From Takakia lepidozioides (taxonomy: Eukaryota; Streptophyta; Takakiopsida; Takakiales; Takakiaceae): DNA of 64,000 bases. Made by a program: the position numbers and the translations under genes. The notes beneath the pieces were generated by a model, which saw nothing but the letters and a program-made list of their open reading frames with translations, was not told the origin of the DNA and searched no databases. Shown here in pieces: positions 32,775 to 44,235 of the stretch. The first letter of the stretch is position 1. Every line of letters begins with the position of its first letter. Location: contig CM060734.1 in the NCBI GenBank assembly GCA_030704615.1, positions 806,001-870,000 of the forward strand. The letters run 5' to 3'.

Positions 32775-33507
32775 TGTCGCGCACTTCACTTCGGTAAGCT
32801 CCCCTTCAAGTCATAGTTACTCGCTTTGATGCGCGCGCCTGACTCCCAACCTGGCCGCCGGGCCAACTCGGAGCTTCGGCTGCTCACCGGGATATAACGG
32901 TCCCCCTTCGCTCTCCCGAAAGACCCTCCACCTATTTGGGCCTAGTGGAATTCCCTTTGGTAGATGGCAGTTCGGAACAGCTCCCCACTCTTTGGTCGCT
33001 TTCCGGCTCGCTTGCTTACTCACTAGTTTTTGGACACTAACGGGCTTGCACCGTTCTCGGGGTTACTACTCCCTATATATACTCCTGTAGCTGTCCGCAG
33101 GGGTTTCACAACCAGCCATGCCATTTTATGGCGAACCACCACGAAGACCCTCGACTCCCGGTGGTGAGTCGCGGTGAGTCTTGGCCCTCTCACCACGACC
33201 CCATTGGGCCGTGATGAGTCCCAAGACTCCCCACGACTCCCACCACGAGGTCTCCACCCTATGGTGAGTCCTATGCCACCCCCACTAAGACCCGCTAAGC
33301 TACCACCACCCCTTGTGGAGCCACCCCCACCGCAACCCGGTGTGCAGGGCTCCACCTAGTGAGCGCCTCCGCCTCCTTGAGTGCCTTGGACACTCAAGGG
33401 TGCTTCAGCCCCCCCCCCCATACCTATCGCTGCCGCTGCCCCCACCACAGGGGCAGCCCCTCATGTGTCCCGACCCCCCCCCGCCCTCAAGGCAAAGGGC
33501 CGCGACA
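32775..33507 (-). repeat. 5' LTR of gypsy copy B
   Basis: 733 bp, TGTCGCGG at 33507 to GCGCGACA at 32775. C runs at about 33411-33420 and 33475-33483 are expanded relative to other copies. TATATATA lies at about 33074-33082. Confidence 0.94.
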
Positions 33508-33684
33508 CACCCCCACCGCAACCCGGTGTGCGGGGCTCCACCTAGTGAGCGCCTCTGCCTCCTTGAGTGCTTTGGGCACTCAAGGGTGCTTCAGCCCCCC
33601 ATACCTATCGCTGCCACTGCCCCACCACAGGGGCAGCCCCTCTTGTGTCCCGACCCCCTGCCCTCAAGGCAAAGGGCCGCGACA
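33508..33684 (-). repeat. 5' LTR of copy C, outer 177 bp
   Basis: The start of copy C's 5' LTR (TGTCGCGG at 33684), displaced by insertion of copy B. It begins with CACCC, the right-hand duplication. Confidence 0.93.
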
Positions 33685-33925
33685 CACCGTTTTTGCCCCA
33701 TCCAAAAGGCTCTTTTTGATATCTCTTCAGACATCAACAGAAAGCATGGAGGGTAATTGAAAGGGATTGCGTACATAGCAAAAATGGGGTGCTTTGAAGC
33801 ACATCGTTTTTGCCCTTCCCAAAAGGCTCTTTTTGAGGTCTCTTCAGACAACAATAAAAAGCATGGAGGGTACTTGAATTGGATTGAATACATAGCAGAA
33901 ATTGTGTGCTTCAAAGCATCTAGAA
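33685..33925. repeat. 117-bp tandem repeat
   Basis: Two units start CGTTTTTGCCC at 33688 and 33805, exactly 117 bp apart and similar throughout. A partial third unit is on the far side of copy C (about 22840-22887). Each ends in the imperfect palindrome TGTGCTTTGAAGCACA. Confidence 0.88.
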
Positions 33926-33929
33926 AAGA

Positions 33930-34560
33930 GGTCAGACAGGATGGTGTGCCGCGCCGCACACTGTTTTTCCAACCAACCACACCACACCACTTTCCTACAT
34001 TGTTGTGAACCCCAAACAACAACCCCATCACCTGCGCGGCCTTGCTTTCATAGTATGCATCCTCCACATCTTCCTCCATGTCCTTTGTCTGGACCTCCTC
34101 TGTCTCTACATGTGGGTTCTCGACAACCACTCTGTGCATCTTCCCCTACAATGTTTCGACAGACGGGTCAGTATCCGGATTGCAGAGATGGTGTGCGGTG
34201 CCGCACACCACTTTCCTACATTGTTGTGAACCCCAAACAGCAGCCTCCATTCCTACCCTTCCAGTACACATTCAGAGGGAGCTTAAACGGTGTGCAGCGT
34301 CACAGACCGTTTGTGCATTCTTCTCTATCCTCTTCAACATTCCATGGAACCTTCTCCATGAGCTTGACGGGGTCCCGAACTCGGTGTTTTTCAAGGGGCA
34401 GAAAGGGTGTACGGCGCCGCACACCGTTTTCCCAACCAACTAGGAGGATAATTTTATTTTTTATTTTTTATTTTTTTATTTTTTCCCTTGTTGGTTGGAA
34501 AATGGGTGTGCGGCGCCGCACACCGTTTTCCCAACCTTCCAGGGGGAAAGTTTTTTTGTA
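33930..34560. repeat. Cluster of GTGTGCGGCGCCGCACAC palindromes
   Basis: Five copies of an 18-bp near-perfect palindrome at 33944-33961, 34191-34208, about 34290-34307 (degenerate), 34407-34424 and 34506-34523. They are joined by related text (CACTTTCCTACATTGTTGTG after two; CCGTTTTCCCAACC after two). Between the last two, CCAACCAAC and GTTGGTTGG form an outer inverted repeat around an A/T run. Confidence 0.82.
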
Positions 34561-34939
34561 AAACAAGGTAACGAACTCCTGACACTTAAAATGGCATGTG
34601 TGATTTCATTGGTGGCAGTTGTGCTCTCTGATTGACATGCACCTTCCCCAATAGTTTGTAGACAAACCAGTCTTCCATTGATAGACTCCTGCAAGCTAAA
34701 GCAAGGGAATAAAAGTGGCGTAACTAAGCACTTTCCACATTTTATGGGCAATGCTGAACATAGTATCTGGACTTCGGAGAGTCAAGTTCTTAACAAGACT
34801 AGCAGGGTTTATAAGATTCTCCAGCTCACAGGAATTAGCTTCCAGAGTTATAAGTTTGGTGTATATTTATCTATTTCAAGAGAATGATTGCAGGACATGA
34901 GTACATTCTCTCTCTCTCTCTCTCTCTCTTCCAGTCTGT
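34561..34939. other. Unassigned interval with a CT microsatellite
   Basis: A (TC)n run at about 34907-34931. No gene recognised. Confidence 0.5.
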
Positions 34940-35243
34940 GACATGGGAGGGACCATCATGGATGAACCTCAAGCGTTTACCCACCCTCGGCACTAGACTG
35001 AAATTTAAACTTAGGGCGGGAAGTCTACCTTTGAACAGCACAGCTGCAGAGAGGAAAGAGGGATTGCAATTGCCCGTTTGGTTAGGAAACCTGAAGGCTA
35101 CTCATTTTCTGGTTCATTGTCCTGGATACTCTCATGAGAGAGACGCCCTCTTAAAATCCATCAAGGGAATTGTGCCGGAACCTCTGTTTACCAACTTTGA
35201 AAGTCTCACCAGCTGGCAGATCAAACGGGTCAATCTCTTGTAA
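34940..35243 (+). pseudogene. LINE ORF2 C-terminal tail
   Basis: The frame reads FKLRAGSLPLNSTAAERK, then HFLVHCPGYSHERDALLKS. This matches the extreme C-terminus of plant and animal LINE ORF2 proteins, where an RTG-x-LPL-x-S segment precedes the zinc finger H-F-L-x-x-C-P-x-Y. The Cys pair before HFL is degraded (VWLGNL). The rest of the element is absent, the pattern of a 5'-truncated insertion. Confidence 0.72.
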
Positions 35244-35428
35244 TTTAGATTGTGTGGGAGCACTATGGCCAAATCAGATGCTGTGCTGGTTCTTGGGGGA
35301 TGTATGGCCCACTGGGATTATGCTCATGACATAGCCCGTCCGCCCTGCAAAAAGAAACCCCGGAAATTTATGAGTAACGATTTTCTCTTTCTGATCTATC
35401 GTTAAATTTCCCTCTGTATTGGTTGCAG

Positions 35429-37161
35429 ATATATCGGACCGACTTTTCTTGTCCTGCCTGGTTTTCAGCAAGCGCTCGAAAAATGATGTTGAAGATATTA
35501 GACCCAAACCCTAAAACTGTAAGTGTACAAGGACCCGCTCGGTTTCACCTATTTCATTTTGCATCTGTGTGTAGCATTCTTCTTTCTGGTATTTCATGGC
35601 AATGGGTGGGGTCATTGTTATCATTACTGTGCAACTCACAATTCTGTATTGGAAAAGCAAAGTCGCGGGTGAAAATATGTTCTTCAATTTTGAAGTTTGT
35701 TGGATGTGGAAAGTTTTTATGTTGGAGCATAATTGTTGTTACTCTAAAAGATCCTTCGTCTCATTGAGTTTCTGTCTTTCGCCACTTGTGCGCTGATCGG
35801 AAGTGTAGCCAGGACAGCCAAGGTTCGGAACCTTGACTTCTGTATTGGCTTTGTTGGGTGGGATGTTGCAGCGGATAACTGCAGCACATATTTACAAGAA
35901 TGACTGGTTTAAGAAGGGTTATTCACCAGCCAAGCTCAAAGAGGAGGATGACATCAAGCTTGATGACATTGATGCGGTTTTCAGTGGGTCAACGGTAAGT
36001 CAGCTATTCTTCAAGCGACTTCGTGTTTTTCAATCAGTTAATAAAGGTGTTATTTAGGTGAGTAGTGCCAGTTTTGTAGAAAAACTTGTGCCGGTAGTCT
36101 GCATCTTGTCGGTTCAAAAATATTTATTCTCATATATGGGTACTAGCTGTGTTTTGGTTGTGTACACCCTGCTGTTTCTTGTTTAAGCATGCATTTACGT
36201 TGAACTGGTGAGGGATGCACGGGCAGTCTTCTGTCTCTTTACAGAATAATCTCCTCCCTAATGGGGGATAACATCATGGCTCTTGTACCATAGAGCTGAG
36301 GGTTTTTATGTTTGGAGAACAGGAGCATATGGTGACAGAAAAGAAGGAGACAAAGCCAGAAATAATGAATGCCTGCGAGCTCATTTCTCTCTCTCATGGA
36401 CTCAACCTTTCTGGCCTCTTTGAGAAGGCTCAGGTATGATGGCAATACTGATATAGTTTCTTTCATCTCTTGTCATAACTCTAAAAGGTTTCGAGGTCAC
36501 GTTTAGTCAGAGTCTGAGATCCATCAACTTAACAAGTTTTTTTTTCCTTGATTATGGAAGACCTAAAGTAGAAGGCAGTTCCAAAAACAATAAAGAGGAG
36601 CAGCATGTACTTTTGAAGGTGTTGGCATCCCTCCATGTGTAAAATCTGGTCCAACTTGTTGCATCTATCATCAGGTAGACTCCTGTAATTCTGTAGTTGC
36701 AGAATTTACATTCTGGATGGAGATGGCATTATGAAGAACAGAAATTTCTGGAGTTGATCTTGGAGAGAATGCAGGATTTGGAGAAGCGGGAAACAAGATT
36801 TACAAGCACAAAACCGGCGAACGAGATCATTACCACAATCGAGGAGGCTGCAAAGCCGCTTGGCTTCAATGTACAGAAACGTAATTACAAGGTTAGTTGG
36901 AAGGAGGAGGCTGGGTGATGTGCAGAGTGATGGTTTTGCTTTGCTTCAACATTAGTGCTGTACCGTTTTCACATGTTGGTACAAGTTTTAAGTGCTATTA
37001 GGAGATCCTTGTGGGCTTGGCTGAGATGGGGTGGGCTCTGTTGTATGTGGTCTCAGATGAAGTTGCAAGGAGATAAACAAGGCAGAAATGGACATCTCTC
37101 AGTGGCCACTGAGATATGGACTTCTCCTCCGTTGCTGCAAAAATATCTATTTCACAACTAG
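35429..37161 (+). pseudogene. CBL-interacting protein kinase (CIPK/SnRK3), C-terminal exons
   Basis: Five exons with GT...AG borders: 35429-35518 (DFSCPAWF, ILDPNPKT), 35872-35994 (RITAAHIYKNDWFKKGY, IKLDDIDAVF), 36323-36433 (MNACELISLSHGLNLSGLFE), 36775-36891 (KRETRFTSTKPANEII, EAAKPLGFNVQKRNYK) and 37057-37161 (MKLQGDKQGRNGHLSVATEI). The first four are 30, 41, 37 and 39 codons, all phase 0 with no stops. They cover the end of the kinase domain, the NAF regulatory motif (NAC here) and the PPI domain that binds PP2C. CIPKs act with CBL calcium sensors in ion-transport signalling. The kinase N-lobe is not in the window and the last exon decays after ATE. A broken remnant or an intron-rich gene split by repeats. 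Confidence 0.88.
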
Positions 37162-38580
37162 AAGTTTGTAATACTAGCGCACCAGCTTGATAGGGTCTGA
37201 AAAACTATAGAGTATGTCCCACCTCTAACAACTCTTTTATATGTTCTTCTCCTGTCTCCATGGACCCAAAAGTGCATACCAGCTAACCTGCATAAGGCAC
37301 TACACCTTTGAGGCTTGATATATTCTTCAATTTCAGTAGGTCTGTTGTGTGTTGTTGTGCTGTCCCATTTGTTCTCTGTTCCTCGAGTGCAATTTTTTTT
37401 AGCTCCTTCTTTCTCTCATCCTTTGTGCAAGGGATGGGGTTGGATTTGGTGTTGTTCTACTTTGTTGTACGACGGTGTCCCAACAGCCTTTTGGGCCTTT
37501 GTAGACATTGTGAACTGCTTACCCACAACTGTAGGAGGTACATGGAAGTACCTTTGGAGCAATTGATGAAACCAGCCCCTTAACAGTTGGCCATAGTATA
37601 TGACTATCTACATGCTTACCTTAGTATGATTTACATTTCAGCTGCTTCTGCTCAGTGGCCATTTGTGTATAATGCTTATAAACCCTGGCTGAAGTCTTGC
37701 TGCTCTTGATGGCTCTTCAGGCAAGAATGAACTCTTACAAGGATGCAGCTGTCCATGTTTCTTGAAGCTGTGGAATGGTTGTTTTCTCAACATGGTGGTA
37801 GGTTCTGCTCTTGTTTGATCTTTGAGGACCCTTCTAGTTCGGTGCTGCCATCATTTCTCTTGCATTGTCTTTTCTTTGTCTCAAGCTCTCTCTGAGCTTT
37901 GTGTGGACATTGTTACATCTTAGACAATCCCTTAATCAACAGTCGTTGTTGTTGACTTTGTCTTCTCCTTTGTAAGGGTGTAGTTCATGGAATTTTGACA
38001 GATTTTGGAGGTGAGGCTGACAGGGAGCTCTAGTTGTGGAATAAGTGCTAACTACTGGCCCCTAAAAGTATTAGATAAGAATTGTACGGGCACCATGGAA
38101 GGGGTCTGGTTGTCCGTGGCTGCCAGTGGTGGGAAATGCGTTGGTGAGTGCTGAGATTCCATGAGTGTTGCAAGCTGCTCCACCTTCAGTCTTGTCCTTT
38201 CAAGCTTGTGCATGTCCACCATTGGTATGCAGCTTGCCTCTACTTTCTTCATTCTGTCTGCAGAGATATCTGGAACCTGTAGTTGCATTCAGATGGTGTA
38301 GAAGGAGAATAACAGTCACAATGCCTTGCTTTAGAAGGTTGTATTACTGGATGCATATCCACTGCAGCTTTTAGGGTTGATTGTCAAGTTAAGGGAGAGT
38401 GGTTGCACACAATCGTAGGGCTCAATGAAGCTGATCTCTTGACAGCACATCGAGAGAATCGTGTGAGTGTCGTTGGTCGGCTGTCCAAAATTCGATTGAA
38501 AGGCACATTTGCACTTAGCCCTGTCTCTGAAATTGTAGGTTACAATGCAGCTTAGATAGTTTGATTCAAGTTAGTTTGCG
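37162..38580. other. Unassigned interval after the CIPK exons
   Basis: No recognisable gene. A minus-strand frame at 38288-38052 (DISADRMKKVEASCIPMVDM) has exon-like composition but no family match. Confidence 0.4.
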
Positions 38581-39606
38581 TATATTTTAGTCGCCGCCAT
38601 TGAATGCAAAACATTGACCACAAAACTAACTTTGACAATGTTCGTGGTTCACGATCTCGTTTCAAAATATTTCATTTTTCCTATTCTCGGTTTCAATGCC
38701 AGTTGCAAATGAAGATTGTTACTGAATATTATATATTAATTTTGTTGTTGAATTGTTGTTATCTTCTTATTGAAAAAATAATGTTTGGTAATATGCAAAA
38801 ACAATTCAGCTTTTCAAAATCTTTAGTTTTATTCAGATCTTAGGTCCCTTTATGTCCCTTAAGATCCATCAATTTATATACTGTTTTTATCTTCTTGGAG
38901 TTCTTAAATACCATTGGAAAAAACACTGTAATAAATCGATAAATTTATACCATAAGTAAAGTATACACATTTATCAATCATCAATTCTTCTTAAATTTGT
39001 TTATATATAAATAAATGTAGGTGATTTTGTATTTTAGATTAAACAATTTTCCCTGTGTAAGTAATGACCACATTTTTCCAACTTTTCAAAAGCTTTAGAT
39101 TTTTTCAGATCTCAGATCCCTTCAGGTCCCTTTAGATCCATCATTTTATTTACAAATCAAGAACTAACTTTTTTAAAACAACTAAGTTGCAATTGAAGAA
39201 CTATTTTAAAAAAAAACTATATGTAATTTTTTTCAGATCTTCAGATCCCTTCAGATCCCTTTAGATCCATCAATTTTATATATCATTTGACATCCACTAA
39301 TATTTACGATACAAAATCACATTTAAAAAAAAAACATATACTCTTAAGGTTTTCATAATTATTTATCATATGCCTTTATATAATATAATTTATAATTTAT
39401 AATTCTGACTCATGATGAGCTATATTTTGATATCTTATTATTAATAATATATATCTTCACCACCTATTTTTTTATGCGATATCATTTATAGTGAATCAAA
39501 TCTAACTAAAATTAATAAATCATAATAGAAAAAAACTTGTAATCATTTATTACTCAGATACATATTTTATACTCAAATCATTTTTGAACATGATATAGAT
39601 TTTGTC
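38581..39606. other. AT-rich 5' region of the Helentron, with CAGATCCCTT repeats
   Basis: Base composition drops sharply to AT-rich from about 38580. Three blocks of degenerate TCAGATCCCTT repeats ending in AGATCCATCA lie at about 38838-38873, 39098-39144 and 39232-39278. Their regular recurrence upstream of the coding region suggests part of the element. Confidence 0.6.
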
Positions 39607-42600
39607 TTGCATTCTAAAAATCTCGAACGAGTAAAAAAATATCCATATATCGTCGGTGATTGTTTGTTTGACTCTATTACATTTTTATTGGAGTATGCGT
39701 ATGCATCCAAAGAGTTGCGACAACAAAGCATGACTTATTTCTTACAGAATTATCAAACCTCAAATAACGATATGTTGGAGATGGTTCAAATATATTTTTC
39801 TCAAGAAATTCTTTTTGAATTACACGGCGTCCATACTTTCCAAGAACATATGGATAGAATGGCTTTGAGTGTTGAAAATGGGGGTCTAGAAGGTGACAAT
39901 CGCACTATATTATGTTTGGCCAATTATTTGCAAAGACGAATATTAGTTTGGTCAAATACAACAAAAATAATTATGGTATCAGCAGCGATGAGTTTGTTTC
40001 GCAAACCCCACTTCAAATACTTTTCTCTACTTCTCCTATTTTGTCAAGTAAAAGTGGTCATTACGAGCCGATCATCTCTCGTCTCTCAACATCGAGTCCC
40101 CATATGTGAGGATATATCAACAGTGATCCCAACACATACTCGAAATGACACCCATCAAAGCTGTGATCGCAATTGTTTAGAAGTTCATCCAAACATTGCA
40201 AACCATGTGACAACCACTAATTTTCAATTATCTATAGACAATAATGAATATATGAACGTTCATACTAAACCAACACATGTTAAATGGTTATCTATTCATG
40301 ACAATTTCATGTTTAATTTAATGGAAAATTATCCTTCTTCCACTCTCAAACACATAGCAGAAATTTTTGCAATACAACAAATAAATTTACAACTATCGTT
40401 CTCTCAAATCTACTCTCACCTAAAGTATATCATCCAAAAATGAAGAAATGTTGCAAAATATATTGATAGTTCAATAATACAACTTGACAATATATCAAAC
40501 ACTGTACAACCAAGTAACGAGAACTCTGCCTCCACTCCAATTTCAGTCTCAAATGTTGATGAAGAAGTCAGTTCAAACTCATCATATAATCATAAATACC
40601 AATATACTGAAAAATTGCTTGATAGTTCAATACATCCATGCATGTATTGTCATAGACTATGTTTCAAAAAACAAATATCCAAACTTACAAAAACAATTCA
40701 AAGAAAAACTTAATATTTATAATTCTGAAAAAATGATATTATAAATAATACAAACGAACAAATATTTATATGTCGAAGTTGTAAATTACTACATGCTAAG
40801 GTTGAAATTCCTAAATACCAAGTAGCAAGTCAAATATCACTCAATAAATCGATAGATTCTGTTCATAATTAAGCCAATTAGAAGAAAGACTAATAGCACC
40901 GCGTATCGCTTTTGCACAAATATACCAATTACAAGGGTATGGACAGTACGGACTCCGTGGTAGTATAATTAATGTTCCATCTAATGTAAATCAAACACAA
41001 ATGGTTTTACCTCGTCTACCGCATGACGAGGCTACAATTGGTTTGCTTCTAAAACGTCGTCTCGAATACAAATCTCCGTACTTATCAGGCAATGTTCGTC
41101 CTAACTCTATCATGAGTGCTTTGTATGATCTCGTCAATACACCATTATACATAGAAAATCATGTCACTATTCGTCCACAATGGTCAAGTCTATTCGCCAC
41201 GTCTCAACAAATACAAGAACAACTATCAACAGACGATTGCGATCTTCCAATAGACTTTCAAGAACATTCCACGGTCAATTTCAAAGAAGTCGAAGAAAAT
41301 GTAGTAACCGATACATTAGTTCAATATATCCTAAATTATGAACAAAATTCAAATATATGACGATGATATTTTGACTGTCGCACCTAGTCAAGATTTTAAA
41401 CCACTGGGTCTTTTCTACGATATCTATAGCGAAGAATTAAATTTTCCAACTCTATTTTTTGGTTTTCCTCGTCAAAAATCTAATTGTTCGAAATTATCTT
41501 ATCAAGTAATAGCAAAATGGGAACTCTTGCATAAAGACCACAATTTTGCCGCTCGCATTCCTAACCTATTTTTCAAAGCAATTAAGGTAATGATACATGC
41601 AGTCACGTGTCATCATCTTGGATACGCATTCGGAAAGACAAACTTCAAGGTAGACAATTAAAAGCACAAGACCTAACTAACAAACCTAATTTAGATAAAT
41701 TATTGCATTTCAGATTTGGGTTATAGAGATTTAGAAAGACTACGAACATCACCTAATTATTTGGCTCGATTACGCAAAGATGCTTTCGCAATGATTCAAC
41801 AATTAGGACCGCCTACATTTTTTGTCACATTCACAAGCGCGGAAAGCAAATGACAACCATTATTAAAATCACGAAAGACTAGAAATTCCGAATAGCCTAG
41901 ATCATTTATAACCTAATGTCGCTGAATTGATTCAATCAGATCCTGTTACTTGTGCACGTTACTACGATCACAGAATGGGAGCATTTAGAGATTTATGTAA
42001 AAGAGATCCAAGTATTTTTGGTCCCGTACAAGACTACTTCTTTGTCACTGAATTTCAAAGCAGAGGAAGTGAACATGACCACGGTATGTTATGGATAGCA
42101 AATGCACCATTCTATGGCAAAAATAGTAATGACGAAATCACAACCTTCCTAGATAATTATATTACATGTGACAATGATCTTAGGAAAAGAAAATCAAGTG
42201 GTATGTCGTTTTCATTATCCATTACCTCCCATGCATTCAACTGTGATTTTAGAACATTTTCAACACGACTGAGATGACAATGATACAAGACGATATGCAA
42301 AAATAGCAAACGATATATTTGATACACTAAATAAAATGGATGCGAATACAAATATTTCATTCGACGAATTATTACATTATTTAATTTAGAAATGGACACA
42401 TATATAAGAATTTTACAGAGTCGATTGAAAAAACCAACAATATTTTTAAAAAGAGCATGTTAAGATATTCGTACAAATGCTTTTAGCAATCAGGCGGGCA
42501 ATCTTTGGCAAGCCAATACTGACACACAATTTATACTCGATCCATATGTTGCAGCCAGTTATTGTACATCTTATCTAACAAAAGTGGACAAAACTATTAC

Positions 42601-42624
42601 AAACGAATTTCGGATTATAATAAA
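39607..42624 (+). pseudogene. Helentron/Helitron2-type Helitron: OTU-like and Rep regions, decayed
   Basis: Plus-strand blocks in order: an OTU-like cysteine protease region with GDCLFDSI (catalytic Cys) near 39657 and, in a shifted frame, SGHYEPIIS (catalytic His) near 40055; a zinc-finger-like CMYC and CRSC pair near 40640-40770; LRGSIINVPSNVNQ and KRRLEYKSPYLSGNVRP; GLFYDIYSEELNFPTLF; LARLRKDAFAMIQQLGPPTFFVTF; and the Rep HUH region FFVTEFQSRGSEHDHGMLWI near 42050. This is the helitron helicase-like N-terminal order. At least seven stops or frameshifts are present. The helicase domain is missing because an LTR fragment begins at 42625. Such proteins drive rolling-circle transposition. Confidence 0.85.
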
Positions 42625-42718
42625 TGTTGGCCCGACGGCCAGGTTGGGAGTCAGGCGCGCGCATCAAAGCGAGTAACTATGACTTGAGGGGGAGCTTACC
42701 GAAGTGAGGTGCGCGACA
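42625..42718 (+). repeat. Gypsy LTR fragment (last 94 bp)
   Basis: Matches the 3' end of the A, B and C LTRs up to GCGCGACA at 42718. It has no PBS after it and no rest of an LTR, so it is a scrap at the Helentron/gag junction. Confidence 0.93.
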
Positions 42719-43870
42719 TTGGTTTTCTGGTGAACCACATGAAAACCCCGAATATCATGTCAAAATTTTTGTTCAAAGTTGTTACTCCAATCAAGCTTCG
42801 AATAATGCATATTGGTTGATCTGGTTCCCTACGACCTTAAGGGGAAAGACATTGACTTGGTATTGGCAGCAACCTGGGGGTTCATTTCAACATTGGACTC
42901 AAATTCGGGATGTTCCTAAATCATTTCAGAGCAGTATATCAGTTTACAAGTGTTTTTATGGTCATTGCCAAAATTAGATAGGGACCAAATGAGGAAGTTC
43001 ATGTTTGTGAAACGCGCTTCAAAGAGCTGATGCGATTGCAAAATCCTGTAACACCCTTGGATGATGGGGTTCTGAAAGATTGTTTTATGAGTGGGTTACG
43101 AGAGGATATTCACTTGTTTGTGTTGCAAAAGAGACCTGCTACACTAGCAGATGCAATCAACTCAGGAAAAGAACATGACAACATGCATCGTCAGGTACAA
43201 CGTGAGAAGATGCCAGAGATGACGCTTCTTTCGTACATTGCAGTTAATCCAACGATTGCAGTTTCGGGAACGTCTCCTCCTCCCTATTACAGACCGACAA
43301 TGACTGGAGGGATGATTCATGCTGCCACGATGTCACCTGCAATGCCTTTGGTGGCCACCACCACTTCCTCAGCTCCATCAATACATTTTCAACCAGTTCC
43401 TGCTGAATCATATACACGGGATCCACTAGCATTGGTCGGATGGGACATTTGGATAAACAACTAACATCTGTGCTGAGAGCTGTTGATTCCATGGGGGACA
43501 TAGTAAGTGCCATCGGTCAGCTGGTTTCTAGTTATGTCCATCATAGGGATACTCAAGTTCCATTAGCTGAGATAAGTCATAATGCGTCCAAATTATGGTG
43601 CTATAATTGTCGAGGGTCAGGGCATGATCCCCAACATTGTCCCAACCCTATCCGGAAAGGGAATCTCCTCCAGTCCAGAAACCTCCACTAGGACAGGGAT
43701 AGTTATCCGTCGTGTGAGAAGTGTGGTCGGTCCAGTCACAAAACAGAAGATTGTTGGAGAGATGTCACACGTCTTCATTGTGGACTAGGTCATCCTTGGA
43801 GCGCTGCCGAGCGAGAAATGTTGAGAGGCCAAAACCAACAACCCAATGATAAGTTGACCAGAATCTACGG
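42719..43870 (+). pseudogene. Gag fragment of a different Ty3/gypsy family
   Basis: The first frame reads FSGEPHENPEYHV, WLIWFPTTLRGKTLTWYW and QQPGGSFQHW, the N-terminal core of retrotransposon gag. After frame changes it continues EVHVCETRFKEL, DCFMSGLREDIHLFV (43030-43464). Two CCHC knuckles follow: CYNCRGSGHDPQHC near 43600 and CEKCGRSSHKTEDC near 43715. The family differs from copies A-C, which have one knuckle. It is out of frame in at least three places and no pol follows. Confidence 0.82.
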
Positions 43871-43879
43871 GTCAAAGAG

Positions 43880-44235
43880 CGCGAGGGTAGCTACCGTGTG
43901 AGCAGCTCACATGAGCACGCTCACATTTTGCACACTAATCAGCAGAATCCCTTAAGCGTGAGCACATTGTAAGCGTGAGCAGATTAGGGAAACGGAGCCT
44001 ACAGCCGAGGTAATGTAGGGCCTATTGCCGTGGACGCAAACACTTCTGAATGGAAATTCACGTAGGTGGCCAGGACCAAAGATGCTCCATGCATACAATG
44101 TGGGATGAATATGTGATGAAAAACTGCCGAATGAAAAAAACATGGATGAATTAGAAGTGAAGGGATGAATGATGGATGAATGTGAAATGAAAATCCGCAC
44201 TGATTAATGGAGCATGGATGGACTGAAATAAGATT
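43880..44235. repeat. GTGAGC block followed by GGATGAAT repeats
   Basis: GTGAGC/GCTCAC words at about 43898-43985, then degenerate GGATGAAT units at about 44104-44200. The same pair in the same order occurs at 58460-58830. Confidence 0.65.

Larger units (their letters stand above)
26537..33507 (-). mobile_element. Chromodomain Ty3/gypsy copy B, full length, nested
   Basis: Both LTRs (32775-33507, 26537-27263), PBS, gag, protease, RT, RNase H, integrase and chromodomain are present in order over 6,971 bp. The flanks are CACCC on both sides (26532-26536 and 33508-33512). Removing B with one CACCC restores uninterrupted LTR sequence of copy C. The C-terminal chromodomain places it among chromoviruses, which use histone marks to choose target sites. 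Confidence 0.96.
22888..33684 (-). mobile_element. Chromodomain Ty3/gypsy copy C, internally deleted, with copy B nested in its 5' LTR
   Basis: The 3' LTR is 22888-23613. The 5' LTR is in two parts, 26004-26536 and 33508-33684, separated by copy B. The primer-binding site is at 25990-26001. Two large deletions leave gag joined directly to RT (near 24905) and RT joined directly to the 3' noncoding region (near 24245), removing protease, RNase H, integrase and chromodomain. Target duplications are imperfect (CACAC left, CACCG right). Confidence 0.9.

Noticed and set aside
33944-34523. CRISPR-like array (repeated 18-bp palindromes)
   Set aside because: Spacing is irregular, the interspersed text is partly repeated, and the context is a plant nuclear genome.
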